A stretch of DNA of 64,000 bases, from the NCBI GenBank assembly GCA_964639245.1, contig CAZXCU010000001.1, positions 372,001 to 436,000 of the forward strand, given 5' to 3'. The position numbers and the translations under genes were made by a program. The notes under the pieces were generated by a model. The model ran no database searches and had not been told where the DNA came from. It saw only the letters and a list, made by a program, of their open reading frames with translations. This document shows positions 8,846-17,896 of this stretch, piece after piece. Each line of letters opens with the position of its first letter. Position 1 is the stretch's first letter. This stretch comes from SB15 sp964639245 (GTDB taxonomy: Bacteria > Chloroflexota > Anaerolineae > Aggregatilineales > J027).

Positions 8846-10465
8846 ATGCAGCAGGTACAACAACCGCGCCTTTCGCGTGTCGAACAAGTGCGGCGGTGGC
8901 TGAACAACGACGGATACCGCGAGAGACTCTATCCCATTTTGGTGGTGGCTGCCGCTTATCTGTTGGCGCTGCTAGGAGGCTATGCCATTGGCGCGACTAA
9001 ATATGGGCTGTTTGTGGTCGGTGGTTTGGTGGCGGGTATCGCCGGGGTTGTCATCGGGTTACGGCCTCAAATTGGCCTGTACATTCTGATATTTTTCGTG
9101 TTTACGAATATGTCGGATGTGCTAGAGACCGCTTTTAGTATTCCTGATGCCAACAAAGCGCTGGTAGGTCTCATTTTTGTGGGGACGATTGCCAGTGTCG
9201 TCATGTACAACAAGCCCTTAATTTTTCGCGGGTCGGAAATTGCGGTGCTGGCGTTTGGTGTGATGATTATGGTGTCGTTTTTCTATAATCAGCAGCAAAA
9301 CACCACCCCCACAGCGGCGATGTCTGAAACCGACGCAGCCACCGGTCAGGTCGTGATTGATATTCCGCCCGATATGGCTAGCATCATGATTGACTGGTTT
9401 AAGGATTTTGCGATTCTCTTTGTGATTGTCCAGCTAAGCACCACTGAACGGGTGTGGAAAAATTCCCACTGGATGCTGATTCTGGGCGCAGGGCTGGTCG
9501 CCTTTTTAAGCGTTTACCAGACCATCACCAAAGATTATAAAAATGATTTCTATGGGCTTGCCAATGCGCCTATCCATGAAATTACGGAGGGCAACGACCA
9601 AGCCCGTTTAACTGGCCCCTTGTCTGATCCCAATTTTTACGCGATGACGCTGGTGATGGCCTTGCCCACCGCGATTTATTTGTTCTGGAGCGTGAAAAGC
9701 TGGCTGGGCAAAACGTCTGCGCTGATTCTGGGGTCATTAATTTTGATCACGATATTAGTCACCTTTTCACGCGGGGCGTTTCTTGGGCTGATGGTGGTGG
9801 CGGTGCTAACCATTCGTGACCTTAAGCTCAATCCTTACAAAATTGCTGCCCTTGGGGTGGTGGTGGTGGTCGCCCTCACTCCGATTCTGCCGAAGGGGTT
9901 TTCAGACCGCATTTCAACCATTACAGGTATTATCCCCGGTGGGGGGGATGCCAAAATGCAGACCGAAGACTCGTTTCGTGGACGTACCAGTGAAATGCTG
10001 GTAGCAATTCAGATGTACGCCGACAACCCTGTTTTGGGGGTGGGGCGAAAAAATTACCCCCGTAACTACTTGACCTATTCTTCCCGCTTAGGGTTGGATG
10101 CCCGCTTGGAAAATCGCCAAGCGCACAGCCTTTACCTAGAAACAGCGGCGGAAGGCGGCACGGTCGGCTTGTTTGTTTTTGGGGGCATGTTATTTGTGGT
10201 CTTCCGTGCCATGACCGATGGTAAAAAGCTGCTGCGGATTGTGGGCGACCATGATCTTGTGCATCGTATTACAGGTATTCAATTTGGCTTGGTGGGTTAT
10301 TTAGTGTGCAGTATTTTCCTGCACCTTGACTATGAACGCTACTTCTGGCTGAGCATCGCCTTGGCATTGGGGTGCAGCGCGTTTGCCCAACAACGCTTCA
10401 AAGAGTACGAGGCACGTCGCCAGAACAGCATTGCCGGGTACGAAGAACCATCACTTGCAGTCTAA
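8846..10465 (+). CDS. O-antigen ligase / Wzy-family polymerase
   Basis: A 539-residue multi-spanning membrane protein with about ten hydrophobic helices and a soluble N-terminal end. The central segment VLGVGRKNYPRNY followed by QAHSLYLETAAEGGTVGL is the characteristic region of the Wzy_C / O-antigen ligase family, including the His of the ligase motif. These enzymes join lipid-linked oligosaccharides into a polymer or ligate the glycan at the outer face of the membrane. It starts 13 bases after the Wzz-like gene, and that pairing is typical of Wzx/Wzy-dependent export. The organism probably lacks LPS, so polymerase is more likely than ligase. Confidence 0.85.
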   Translation: MQQVQQPRLSRVEQVRRWLNNDGYRERLYPILVVAAAYLLALLGGYAIGATKYGLFVVGGLVAGIAGVVIGLRPQIGLYILIFFVFTNMSDVLETAFSIPDANKALVGLIFVGTIASVVMYNKPLIFRGSEIAVLAFGVMIMVSFFYNQQQNTTPTAAMSETDAATGQVVIDIPPDMASIMIDWFKDFAILFVIVQLSTTERVWKNSHWMLILGAGLVAFLSVYQTITKDYKNDFYGLANAPIHEITEGNDQARLTGPLSDPNFYAMTLVMALPTAIYLFWSVKSWLGKTSALILGSLILITILVTFSRGAFLGLMVVAVLTIRDLKLNPYKIAALGVVVVVALTPILPKGFSDRISTITGIIPGGGDAKMQTEDSFRGRTSEMLVAIQMYADNPVLGVGRKNYPRNYLTYSSRLGLDARLENRQAHSLYLETAAEGGTVGLFVFGGMLFVVFRAMTDGKKLLRIVGDHDLVHRITGIQFGLVGYLVCSIFLHLDYERYFWLSIALALGCSAFAQQRFKEYEARRQNSIAGYEEPSLAV

Positions 10466-10483
10466 ATTCAGGGAAAATCGCCA

Positions 10484-13400
10484 GTGAATAGAACTTTGCG
10501 TTATCTCATTTTGCCTTTGGCAGGTCTTATCTTTATTGCCATCTTGCTGACTGTCTCCCTGACCACGTTTGCTCAGGAAACACCCACAGCAACGCTTGGC
10601 CCGGAAATTCGCACCGCCGAGCCTGCCTGCCAGCTTTATCATGTGACGGTACCTTCCGCTAATGTCTACTCATGTGCGGGGGCCAGTTGTGCGGTGATTA
10701 CGCCATTGGTGTACAACACCGATGTTTGTGTGCGTGGGGCGGCGGACAACAGCGCGTTTGTGGCGGTGGATATTAATATGCAGGATCCCGCCTCGCCGCT
10801 TTATTACATGAGCCGTTCGGAAATTGCGTCAGGACGCGCTGGACAAAGTAGCGCTCCTCGCGGCTGTTTTTCGTTTCTGGTAAACGCTAGCCCTGCAACC
10901 GTGTATCAATGTGCGGGGTTTGACTGTCCGGTGATTGGGCGCATGAACAATGAAGATTGGGTCTGCGGCAGCAATTACGGCGGGCAGTACGCGGGTTGGA
11001 TTTATGTTTCTGACTCAGACAGCAACTTGGTAGGCTGGGTTCAGGCCATTGAACTTGTTCCCGGCAGAAATAACCCGAATCAACCGCCGGATGGCAGTTT
11101 TGGCCCCACGCCCGGTTTTGAAGCCACGGCGGGCGGAGTCGTCTTTTCGCCGTTTAACCCGACCATTACCCCTGCGCCCGGCACGCTGACCGTTAGCCCG
11201 ATGCCACTTTGCCAGCAGTATTATGTGACGGCGGTACGGGCGAATGTGCGTACCTGCGCGGGTGATGACTGCCAAGTCGTGGAACGGATTGAACAAAATG
11301 AAACCGTATGTATTCGCGGTATTATGACGAATCCAGAATGGTTTTATATTGATCTCTCACCGCAAGAAACCATGTCCGAGCTGTATGCGATTAACAAATC
11401 GGTGGTTGCGCCCGGTGCGGCACCGGTCTCCGTGAGCCAACCCTTCTGTGAAATTTATGAAGTGGCTTCGGCTGCACGGGCATTGGCGCGTCAATGCCCC
11501 AGCGTGACCTGCCCCGCGTTGGATGCGCTGGAACCGGGCAGCTGGATTTGCGTGTTTGGCTATGGCGGAGAATATCAGGAATGGCTGCAAGCGGATATTC
11601 CTGACGGAGCGCGGAATGTGTGGGTGCATGGGGCATCCATGAAACATCGTTCTGATTTGGTGGATGTGACCCCGACCCCGATTGGGACGGAAGCCGCTTT
11701 TGCCATTTCTCAAACGCCGGTGCTGGTGAGTGGCCCCACGCTCACGCCAAGTGCGACCAGCAACTTGCCTGAAGTCGCCCTTGCCAGTGTGCCGGTGTGT
11801 CAGCCCTTTGTGGTGACAGTTGCTTCGGCGGCGGTGCGCGAATGTGCCTCGACGGGCTGCGCTGCCAAAGGGGTGTTTGAACGAAATGCCGAAATTTGTG
11901 TGCTGGGCGTGAATCCTGAAAACAGCAATTGGCTGGTGGTGGATATGACTCCCGGTGATTTTACTGACCAGAATGCCTACATCGGGCAAAGTGTGGTTGC
12001 CCCAGTTTTACAGGTGATTACCGCGACTCCTTCGGAAACACCCACGATTGCACCCTCGGCAACGGCAACGGTTACGGTTGACCCGAATCTCAGCCCGACT
12101 CCCTTGTTTACGGATACACCCAGACCGACCATTCAGCCGATTTTCACGCTCACCCCTTCTGGCCCAGTTCCGGTGACATCACCGACGATTGCACCGACAG
12201 AAGTGCCGATTTCGGTGGGTGTACCGATTGGCCCGTTGACCTCCCATGAAATTACCTTGGCTGCGCTGCGTGTGCGGAATATTGAATTGTTCTCGCCGCT
12301 TGGCAGCACCCAGTTTAGCTTCCGCATCCCCGATAACTGGACACCGGAAAGCAGCAACGTTCTGTATTTGAATTTTGAATATTTTGAGCAGCTTGCGACA
12401 AACGAAGGGGAGGTAGGGCAGCAGACCAACCTTGCCAGCACCTTAGAAGTCTTGATGGACAACAACCTTGTTTCAACCGTGGCGCTAGATAACACGGTGC
12501 AGGGACAGCAATTACTGGCGATCCCGTTGCCGATTGAACGGTTGCAAAACCCGCGTATTCGCAACCATACGATTCAAATTCGGCTACTGGCAGAAGATCA
12601 CTGCTTGCTCAATTCACAGGCGCGTCTTTTTATCCGGTCTGACCAATCGTATTTCCATTTTGAATATCGGGAAAACAGCCCGGTGTTGAATCTGGCAGTT
12701 TATCCGCGTCCGCTTTCGAATGCTCTGCTGCCGAATCAAGTTGAAACCGTGGTGGTGGTGCTGCCTTCGGAAGTCAACGAAACCAATGCCAACGCGGCTT
12801 CACGGATTTCGGCAGGCTTGGGGCTGCTGACCGGGAATGAAGTCCAAATGCAGGTTGTGACCGATACGACGATTACGGATGACCAGCGCCGCAATTCCAA
12901 TCTGCTGCTGATTGGCAAACCGGAGGACAATACCCTCATCAAAGATTTGTATGAGCGCAACCTCTTGCCCACCCAATTGAGCGAAGATGGCGTATTAAGC
13001 GTAGAAGGCATACCGATCAATGATACGGATGGCCTAGTTCAGATTGTGACCAACCCTGAAAATCCCTTACGTGGGATTGTCGTCGCCACTGGTTTAACCG
13101 ACGAGGCTCTGCTTAAAGCGTCGCAGGGGTTGGCTGGCCCGCCCTCCATCATGGGGATTGGTGGCCCGGTGACCATTATTTCGGAAACGTATCCGGCGGC
13201 GGGTTTAGCCCAAACCAACTTCAAGGTAGATTACACCCTTGCTGACTTAGGGATTGATAACATCATTTTGAACGGGATTGGCACGCAGCTAGCCGAAATT
13301 CCTTTCAGCATTCCTTCGGGTCAGCGCCTGACGGACGAAGCCTATGTCGAAATCACCTATAACTACTCCGAACTCCTGTCGACGGGAACATCCAGCATTA

Positions 13401-14578
13401 CCTTGCTGCTGAATGATGAAATTCCGATTGCCAGCCGTTTGTTGAATGAAGAAGGGGGAACAGGGCCTTTCAAACTCAAGGGCTTGATTCCGCCAAGTGG
13501 GATTAAACAAGGGCAGACGAATACGATCAATATCATCCTAACCGCACAGGGTGAATGGGAATGTAGCCCGCCGGATGATTCGATTTCGTGGTTCACGATC
13601 AGCCGCGATAGTATTTTGCATCTCCCCGTAGCTGCGTTGGATATTTCTGCCCAACGTACTTTGGTGGGGCAGTTCCCCTTCCCCTTCAATGACCGCCGCG
13701 ATTTACGGGATGTGTGGGTCAATTTGCCCAATGAACCGAAAATCACCGAAATTGAACAAACCATGAAAATCATGTCGTCGCTGGGGGCAGCAACCGTTGG
13801 CGGCGAAGGTTTTGCCCCCACCATTAATTTTGGCGAACTGCCGCCCGGCACGGATGTAACGCAGTATCATTTCGTGGTATTAGGGCGGAACACGACCAAT
13901 CCGTTTGTGGCGGAATTGAATCGGAATTTGCCCCAACCCTTTGCGGATGGCACAGACCAACTTCAGCAGGTGCTGGACGACGTGACCTATGTGTTGCCGC
14001 CGGGCTACGAAGTCGGGGTCTTACAAACACTGCCTTCGCCTTGGCAAAGTGGGCGGATGGTGTTGTTAATTAGCGGAACGGGCGAAACCGGGCAAAATGT
14101 GGCAGCGAACGCGCTGGCAACCTCCCTCTACACCCGTGATGAATTAGCCGGGGATGTGGTTTTTGTGAGCGCGAACACCGTATACCCCATTAACACCGCC
14201 CTCATCGAATCGCGTACCGAAATTTTCCCCGGTGGGGTGAATGATCTTGAAACCGAAACGGCGCGTCAGGCATCCAAAACCCCTACGCCGGAAACAATAG
14301 GCGACTTTACCGCAACTCCGGGTCCGACGCTGACACCAAGCATCACCCGCACCCCGACTTCTACCGCCAGTCCGACAGGATTGTTCACGCCGACAGCCAC
14401 CATTGCCAGCGCGACTCCGATTCCGACCTTTGCTCCCCTCACAGCCGAGCAACTCGGTGGGGTGGATGTTAAAACGCCTGTGTGGGTCAACGCGCTTGGT
14501 ATCATGACCGTGATTGTACTGGGGGTGGTTGCTCTGTACGGGTTAATTTCGCTTATCCGCCGCCGTAATACAACGTAA
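10484..14578 (+). CDS. BcsB-like secreted/membrane protein with five four-cysteine SH3-like repeats
   Basis: A 1364-residue envelope protein. Signal peptide at residues 1-30 (ends TTFAQ). Residues 49-510 hold five repeats, each with four cysteines at nearly fixed spacing (C-x14-C-x4-C-x12-C; first Cys at 49, 128, 243, 322, 439), read as SH3-like modules. A Thr/Pro-rich linker follows. From about residue 586 the sequence follows BcsB: ELFSPLGSTQFSFRIP, VEITYNYSELL, LLLNDEIPIASRLL. A Thr/Pro linker precedes a C-terminal helix near 1335-1355 and a short RRRNTT tail. BcsB guides glucan across the envelope in cellulose systems. Start GTG 10484, with AGGGAAA upstream. No BcsA lies nearby. Cellulose or another glucan is possible, unproven. 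Confidence 0.72.
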   Translation: MNRTLRYLILPLAGLIFIAILLTVSLTTFAQETPTATLGPEIRTAEPACQLYHVTVPSANVYSCAGASCAVITPLVYNTDVCVRGAADNSAFVAVDINMQDPASPLYYMSRSEIASGRAGQSSAPRGCFSFLVNASPATVYQCAGFDCPVIGRMNNEDWVCGSNYGGQYAGWIYVSDSDSNLVGWVQAIELVPGRNNPNQPPDGSFGPTPGFEATAGGVVFSPFNPTITPAPGTLTVSPMPLCQQYYVTAVRANVRTCAGDDCQVVERIEQNETVCIRGIMTNPEWFYIDLSPQETMSELYAINKSVVAPGAAPVSVSQPFCEIYEVASAARALARQCPSVTCPALDALEPGSWICVFGYGGEYQEWLQADIPDGARNVWVHGASMKHRSDLVDVTPTPIGTEAAFAISQTPVLVSGPTLTPSATSNLPEVALASVPVCQPFVVTVASAAVRECASTGCAAKGVFERNAEICVLGVNPENSNWLVVDMTPGDFTDQNAYIGQSVVAPVLQVITATPSETPTIAPSATATVTVDPNLSPTPLFTDTPRPTIQPIFTLTPSGPVPVTSPTIAPTEVPISVGVPIGPLTSHEITLAALRVRNIELFSPLGSTQFSFRIPDNWTPESSNVLYLNFEYFEQLATNEGEVGQQTNLASTLEVLMDNNLVSTVALDNTVQGQQLLAIPLPIERLQNPRIRNHTIQIRLLAEDHCLLNSQARLFIRSDQSYFHFEYRENSPVLNLAVYPRPLSNALLPNQVETVVVVLPSEVNETNANAASRISAGLGLLTGNEVQMQVVTDTTITDDQRRNSNLLLIGKPEDNTLIKDLYERNLLPTQLSEDGVLSVEGIPINDTDGLVQIVTNPENPLRGIVVATGLTDEALLKASQGLAGPPSIMGIGGPVTIISETYPAAGLAQTNFKVDYTLADLGIDNIILNGIGTQLAEIPFSIPSGQRLTDEAYVEITYNYSELLSTGTSSITLLLNDEIPIASRLLNEEGGTGPFKLKGLIPPSGIKQGQTNTINIILTAQGEWECSPPDDSISWFTISRDSILHLPVAALDISAQRTLVGQFPFPFNDRRDLRDVWVNLPNEPKITEIEQTMKIMSSLGAATVGGEGFAPTINFGELPPGTDVTQYHFVVLGRNTTNPFVAELNRNLPQPFADGTDQLQQVLDDVTYVLPPGYEVGVLQTLPSPWQSGRMVLLISGTGETGQNVAANALATSLYTRDELAGDVVFVSANTVYPINTALIESRTEIFPGGVNDLETETARQASKTPTPETIGDFTATPGPTLTPSITRTPTSTASPTGLFTPTATIASATPIPTFAPLTAEQLGGVDVKTPVWVNALGIMTVIVLGVVALYGLISLIRRRNTT

Positions 14579-14581
14579 TTC

Positions 14582-14607
14582 AAGGGGGAGCAATTCCCCC
14601 TTTTCTT
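14582..14607 (+). terminator. Rho-independent terminator after the BcsB-like gene
   Basis: AAGGGGGA (14582-14589), loop GCAAT, TCCCCCTT (14595-14602), then TTCTTC. It lies between the BcsB-like and DUF4091 genes, so the downstream genes may be reached partly by read-through or from their own promoter. Confidence 0.7.
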
Positions 14608-14636
14608 CTCAATTCATAACCGACGAGGTGTTCACA

Positions 14637-16790
14637 TTGACCAAGCTAAGAATTTTGATTGTTGGTGTTCTTTTGGTGGTGGGGAGTTTTTCGACCCTCA
14701 CGGCTCAAACGGCTGCTGTTGATTGGTGGTTGATAGGTTCAACGGTCAAAGCTGACCCCGCTATTCCTATGGCGGCTGACCCACAAGCGCCCCTTCAACT
14801 CCATGCTGCCACCGGAGAATATACGCCTTTTCAAGCAGTTTTTCGTAGCACAGGTGCGGCTTCGCTTAACCTCACGGTAGATTATCCCGCCGACTTTTTT
14901 GAAGTCACGGTGTATGAACAATACTATTTACCCTTGTTGCATCAGGGAGAACCGTTGGTATTTGTGACCAACCGACTCCAATCGCCTGCCCTGCCGGATG
15001 GCTTGCGTCCATTAGAAAGCAGTTTGGCGGTCACACCCGATTTACCGGCGGCAGTGTGGGTGGATGTGTTCGTGAAGGCCGATACACCCGCCGGAGATTA
15101 CACCATTACTTTGAATACGGATGCCGCCGGTTCCCGACAGGCTTTGATTCGGGTTTATCCGGTAGCACTGCCCCAAACCGCCCCGGTAGATGTGATTATT
15201 CCCTTGAGTGTCGAATGGACGTTGCCCTTTTTTGCGCCGGGCGAGGTGGCGGACTTTCATCGCGCTGTCAACCAGATGTTGATTGATAATTACCTTGTGC
15301 CGGGCAACTGGGTTACCCATCCGGTACGCACACCTTCGGGATGGGATTTTTCCGCTTTTATCAATGAGATTCAACAACTGCCTGTCGGAACATCGTTTTT
15401 AACGCCGATTCCCTATGATTTGGTGGAAGAACAATATCTCTTTAACGATGCTAACGGTGAACCTTACAGAGTCACAGATTTCACCAATGCCGAATTTGTC
15501 GCTGAACTGAATCAATTTTTCACCGATTTAGCAGGGGCGCTGCAAGAAGCAGGGCGTTTGCAAGATGCGTTGGTCTATCCCACCGATGAACGGGTATGGG
15601 TTGCGGACGAACCCCTGCACGATGGCCCGGCGGGTTTTGAATATCTTGCCCAATGGACGCAGCTTATTCGTGCGGCGGGCTTGCGGGTGATTGCCTCGTG
15701 GGTGTACCCCGCGCCGCTTGGTGAAGGCTGGTTGCCCGGCACCGACGTTGCTGATAATTTTCATGTGCATCAAGATTATTTTGATGCCTCGCCAGCCCAT
15801 TATCAGGAATATATCGCGCAGGGCTATGAAGCCAGCGTTTACCTGAACAATTACGGCGATATGATTGACCTGCCCGCCAAAACGCATCGCGGGATGCTCT
15901 GGAATGCCTACGCGGACGGGGTGACGCAGATTATGGGCTATGCCGAAATGGAATGGGTAGACCAAATTTATGATCTCGTCGATCCGTGGGCAAGCCCCGA
16001 ATTGGTCTATCCGCAGTTTGGTTATGGCGGTGGAGCGCTGCTCTGGCCGGGTCCGCAACCGTCGCTGCGGGTGAAAGTGCTGCGCGAAGGGGTCGAAGAT
16101 ACCCGCTTGCTGGATTTATATGGACAAACTTTTGGGGTCGAGGCTGCCAAACAATTTGCTGCTTGTCTCACACCCGGTTTGTTTGCCGACCAGAATCCGC
16201 CGGACACTTTATGGGATGATGCCCATACCGCGATTTTGCTGGCCGTGACCAATCAGCAGCCTATTCCACAAGGAACCCTCTGCCAAGCCGAACCCGTGTA
16301 TCAAGAATCGCAAGTCGTGCTGGATATGCAATCGGCGGGTGCAGCCATTGATGAATGGGAAAATGAAGGGTCGGAAGTCAGCCTTGTGCCAGATGAAACC
16401 GATACTGCTCTGCGTGTGGATTTCACCAGCGACGTTCCAACCGTCGGTTACTATTTAGGCCCGCGTAATTGGAGTGGGTGGACAGCCTTGCAAGTGACGG
16501 TTGAAAATGTTGGCCCGTATTTTACGGGGTTCGATATTGGGCTGTCCGATGGCGCAAGCAATTATCTGCTGCTCCGCAACGGCGAAATTCTGATCGGGCC
16601 GAATACCAAACGGGTCATTACCATGCCCTTGTATATTCCGCCCGGCGAAACCTTTGATTGGGCAAGCGTGCAGTACATGGAAATTGAAGCCTCCACTTCA
16701 ACCACATGGACAAATGGCTTTGGAGAAACCCAAACCTTTTCACTTGGCTCACGCACGCTTATTTTTGATGATTTTGTGCTGGTACGGTGA
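14637..16790 (+). CDS. Secreted DUF4091-domain protein, candidate glycoside hydrolase
   Basis: About 717 residues. A signal peptide (LRILIVGVLLVVGSF then TAQTAAV) indicates export. The N-terminal half is beta-rich; about residues 280-480 match the DUF4091 region: DERVWVADEPLHDG, a long helix-rich stretch, GMLWNAYADGV, and LRVKVLREGVEDTRLLDLY, which is characteristic of the family. DUF4091 proteins resemble TIM-barrel glycoside hydrolases, but activity is not well established. The C-terminal 170 residues form a beta-sandwich that may bind carbohydrate. I prefer TTG 14637 as start, with GAGGTG six bases before it; GTG 14628 lies within that site. It probably processes the locus's own polymer. 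Confidence 0.7.
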   Translation: MTKLRILIVGVLLVVGSFSTLTAQTAAVDWWLIGSTVKADPAIPMAADPQAPLQLHAATGEYTPFQAVFRSTGAASLNLTVDYPADFFEVTVYEQYYLPLLHQGEPLVFVTNRLQSPALPDGLRPLESSLAVTPDLPAAVWVDVFVKADTPAGDYTITLNTDAAGSRQALIRVYPVALPQTAPVDVIIPLSVEWTLPFFAPGEVADFHRAVNQMLIDNYLVPGNWVTHPVRTPSGWDFSAFINEIQQLPVGTSFLTPIPYDLVEEQYLFNDANGEPYRVTDFTNAEFVAELNQFFTDLAGALQEAGRLQDALVYPTDERVWVADEPLHDGPAGFEYLAQWTQLIRAAGLRVIASWVYPAPLGEGWLPGTDVADNFHVHQDYFDASPAHYQEYIAQGYEASVYLNNYGDMIDLPAKTHRGMLWNAYADGVTQIMGYAEMEWVDQIYDLVDPWASPELVYPQFGYGGGALLWPGPQPSLRVKVLREGVEDTRLLDLYGQTFGVEAAKQFAACLTPGLFADQNPPDTLWDDAHTAILLAVTNQQPIPQGTLCQAEPVYQESQVVLDMQSAGAAIDEWENEGSEVSLVPDETDTALRVDFTSDVPTVGYYLGPRNWSGWTALQVTVENVGPYFTGFDIGLSDGASNYLLLRNGEILIGPNTKRVITMPLYIPPGETFDWASVQYMEIEASTSTTWTNGFGETQTFSLGSRTLIFDDFVLVR

Positions 16791-17896
16791 TGACACGGAA
16801 TTACCGCGTTTTACTGGTTGACCTTGCCCAGAGTTATGGGGGAGCGGAAGTGCGGGTGTTGACTCAAGCCCGTGCCTTGCAAAACCATGTCGCTCATGCG
16901 GCGGTAGCTGTTTTGCAAGACAGCCCCTTGCACCAGCGTTTACAGGCAGAAAACCTGCCCTGCCATGCCCTGAGTGTGGGGCGTGGCAGCCCCAAAATGG
17001 GGTTGGCGCTGCGTCAGCTTATCCGCGATGAACGCTATCAGGTAGTGGACACGCACAATGTCCATTCGATTCTGTGGGGACATTTGGGCGGGTGGTTGGC
17101 AGGCGCAAAAGGCTTGGTTGTCACCATGCACAGCGATTTCAGCGCAGAATATCCCGGTCTTAAAGGCAAATTCTATGAAGGGACGCTCTGGCTGAATCGG
17201 CGGATTGCCAAACATTACATCACTGTTACCGAAGTTTTACAGGCAAAGTACGCCCCGAAGATTGCCAGCACCTTAATTCATAATGCGGTGCCAATCCCAG
17301 CCTTGCCGATTGCGCCTAAAAACGCAGATTTGGTGAGAAGCTGGGGATTTTCCCCCGATGATTTTATCGTGGGGATTTTTGCCCGTTTAAAGCCTGTTAA
17401 GGGGCATCGTTACTTGATTGATGCGCTGGCCCAACTGGCTGATTTACCACAGGTCAAACTGCTGATTGTGGGGGATGGCCCCTTGCAACCGGAATTAGAG
17501 GCACAGGTCAAAGGGTTGAATCTTGCATCGCGGGTGCATTTTGCTGGCTTCCGCCAAGATGTGCTGGACATGCTGCCCTCCGTGGATTGTGTGTGCTTGG
17601 CTTCGCTTTCAGAAGCGTTGCCCTATGCGGTTCTGGAAGCAGGTTCGTATGCGCGCCCCTTGTTGGTAACAAAAGTCGGTGGGTTGGCGACTCTTTTGCA
17701 TGACCGCCAAACCGCCCTGCTTGTTCCATCAGAAAATGCGGCGGCGCTGGCGAAAGGACTGCGCGAAATGGCAACCTTGACGGAGCAAACCCATCTGTTA
17801 GGATTGAATGCCTATGGACTCATTCAACGTTCATTTAGTACCGATGTCATGATGGATAAAATCCTGAAAGTGTACGACAGCACAGTTCAAGCATGA
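16790..17896 (+). CDS. Glycosyltransferase family 4-like (GT-B fold)
   Basis: A 368-residue cytosolic or membrane-associated glycosyltransferase. The N-terminal acceptor domain opens with VLLVDLAQSYGGAEVRVL, the Gly-rich loop typical of GT4. The C-terminal donor domain has GIFARLKPVKGHRYLIDAL, LLIVGDGPL and the E-x7-E motif in SEALPYAVLEAGSYARP. These enzymes transfer a sugar from a nucleotide-sugar to the growing repeat unit. The start overlaps the DUF4091 stop by one base (TGATG); a GTG at 16787 is the alternative. It is followed by a 4-base overlap with the polysaccharide deacetylase. Donor and acceptor sugars cannot be read. Confidence 0.88.
   Translation: MTRNYRVLLVDLAQSYGGAEVRVLTQARALQNHVAHAAVAVLQDSPLHQRLQAENLPCHALSVGRGSPKMGLALRQLIRDERYQVVDTHNVHSILWGHLGGWLAGAKGLVVTMHSDFSAEYPGLKGKFYEGTLWLNRRIAKHYITVTEVLQAKYAPKIASTLIHNAVPIPALPIAPKNADLVRSWGFSPDDFIVGIFARLKPVKGHRYLIDALAQLADLPQVKLLIVGDGPLQPELEAQVKGLNLASRVHFAGFRQDVLDMLPSVDCVCLASLSEALPYAVLEAGSYARPLLVTKVGGLATLLHDRQTALLVPSENAAALAKGLREMATLTEQTHLLGLNAYGLIQRSFSTDVMMDKILKVYDSTVQA

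Noticed and set aside
10628..12000. CRISPR-like or tandem DNA repeat
   Set aside because: The repeat is at protein level with diverged DNA; no DNA-level direct repeat with spacers is present anywhere in the window.
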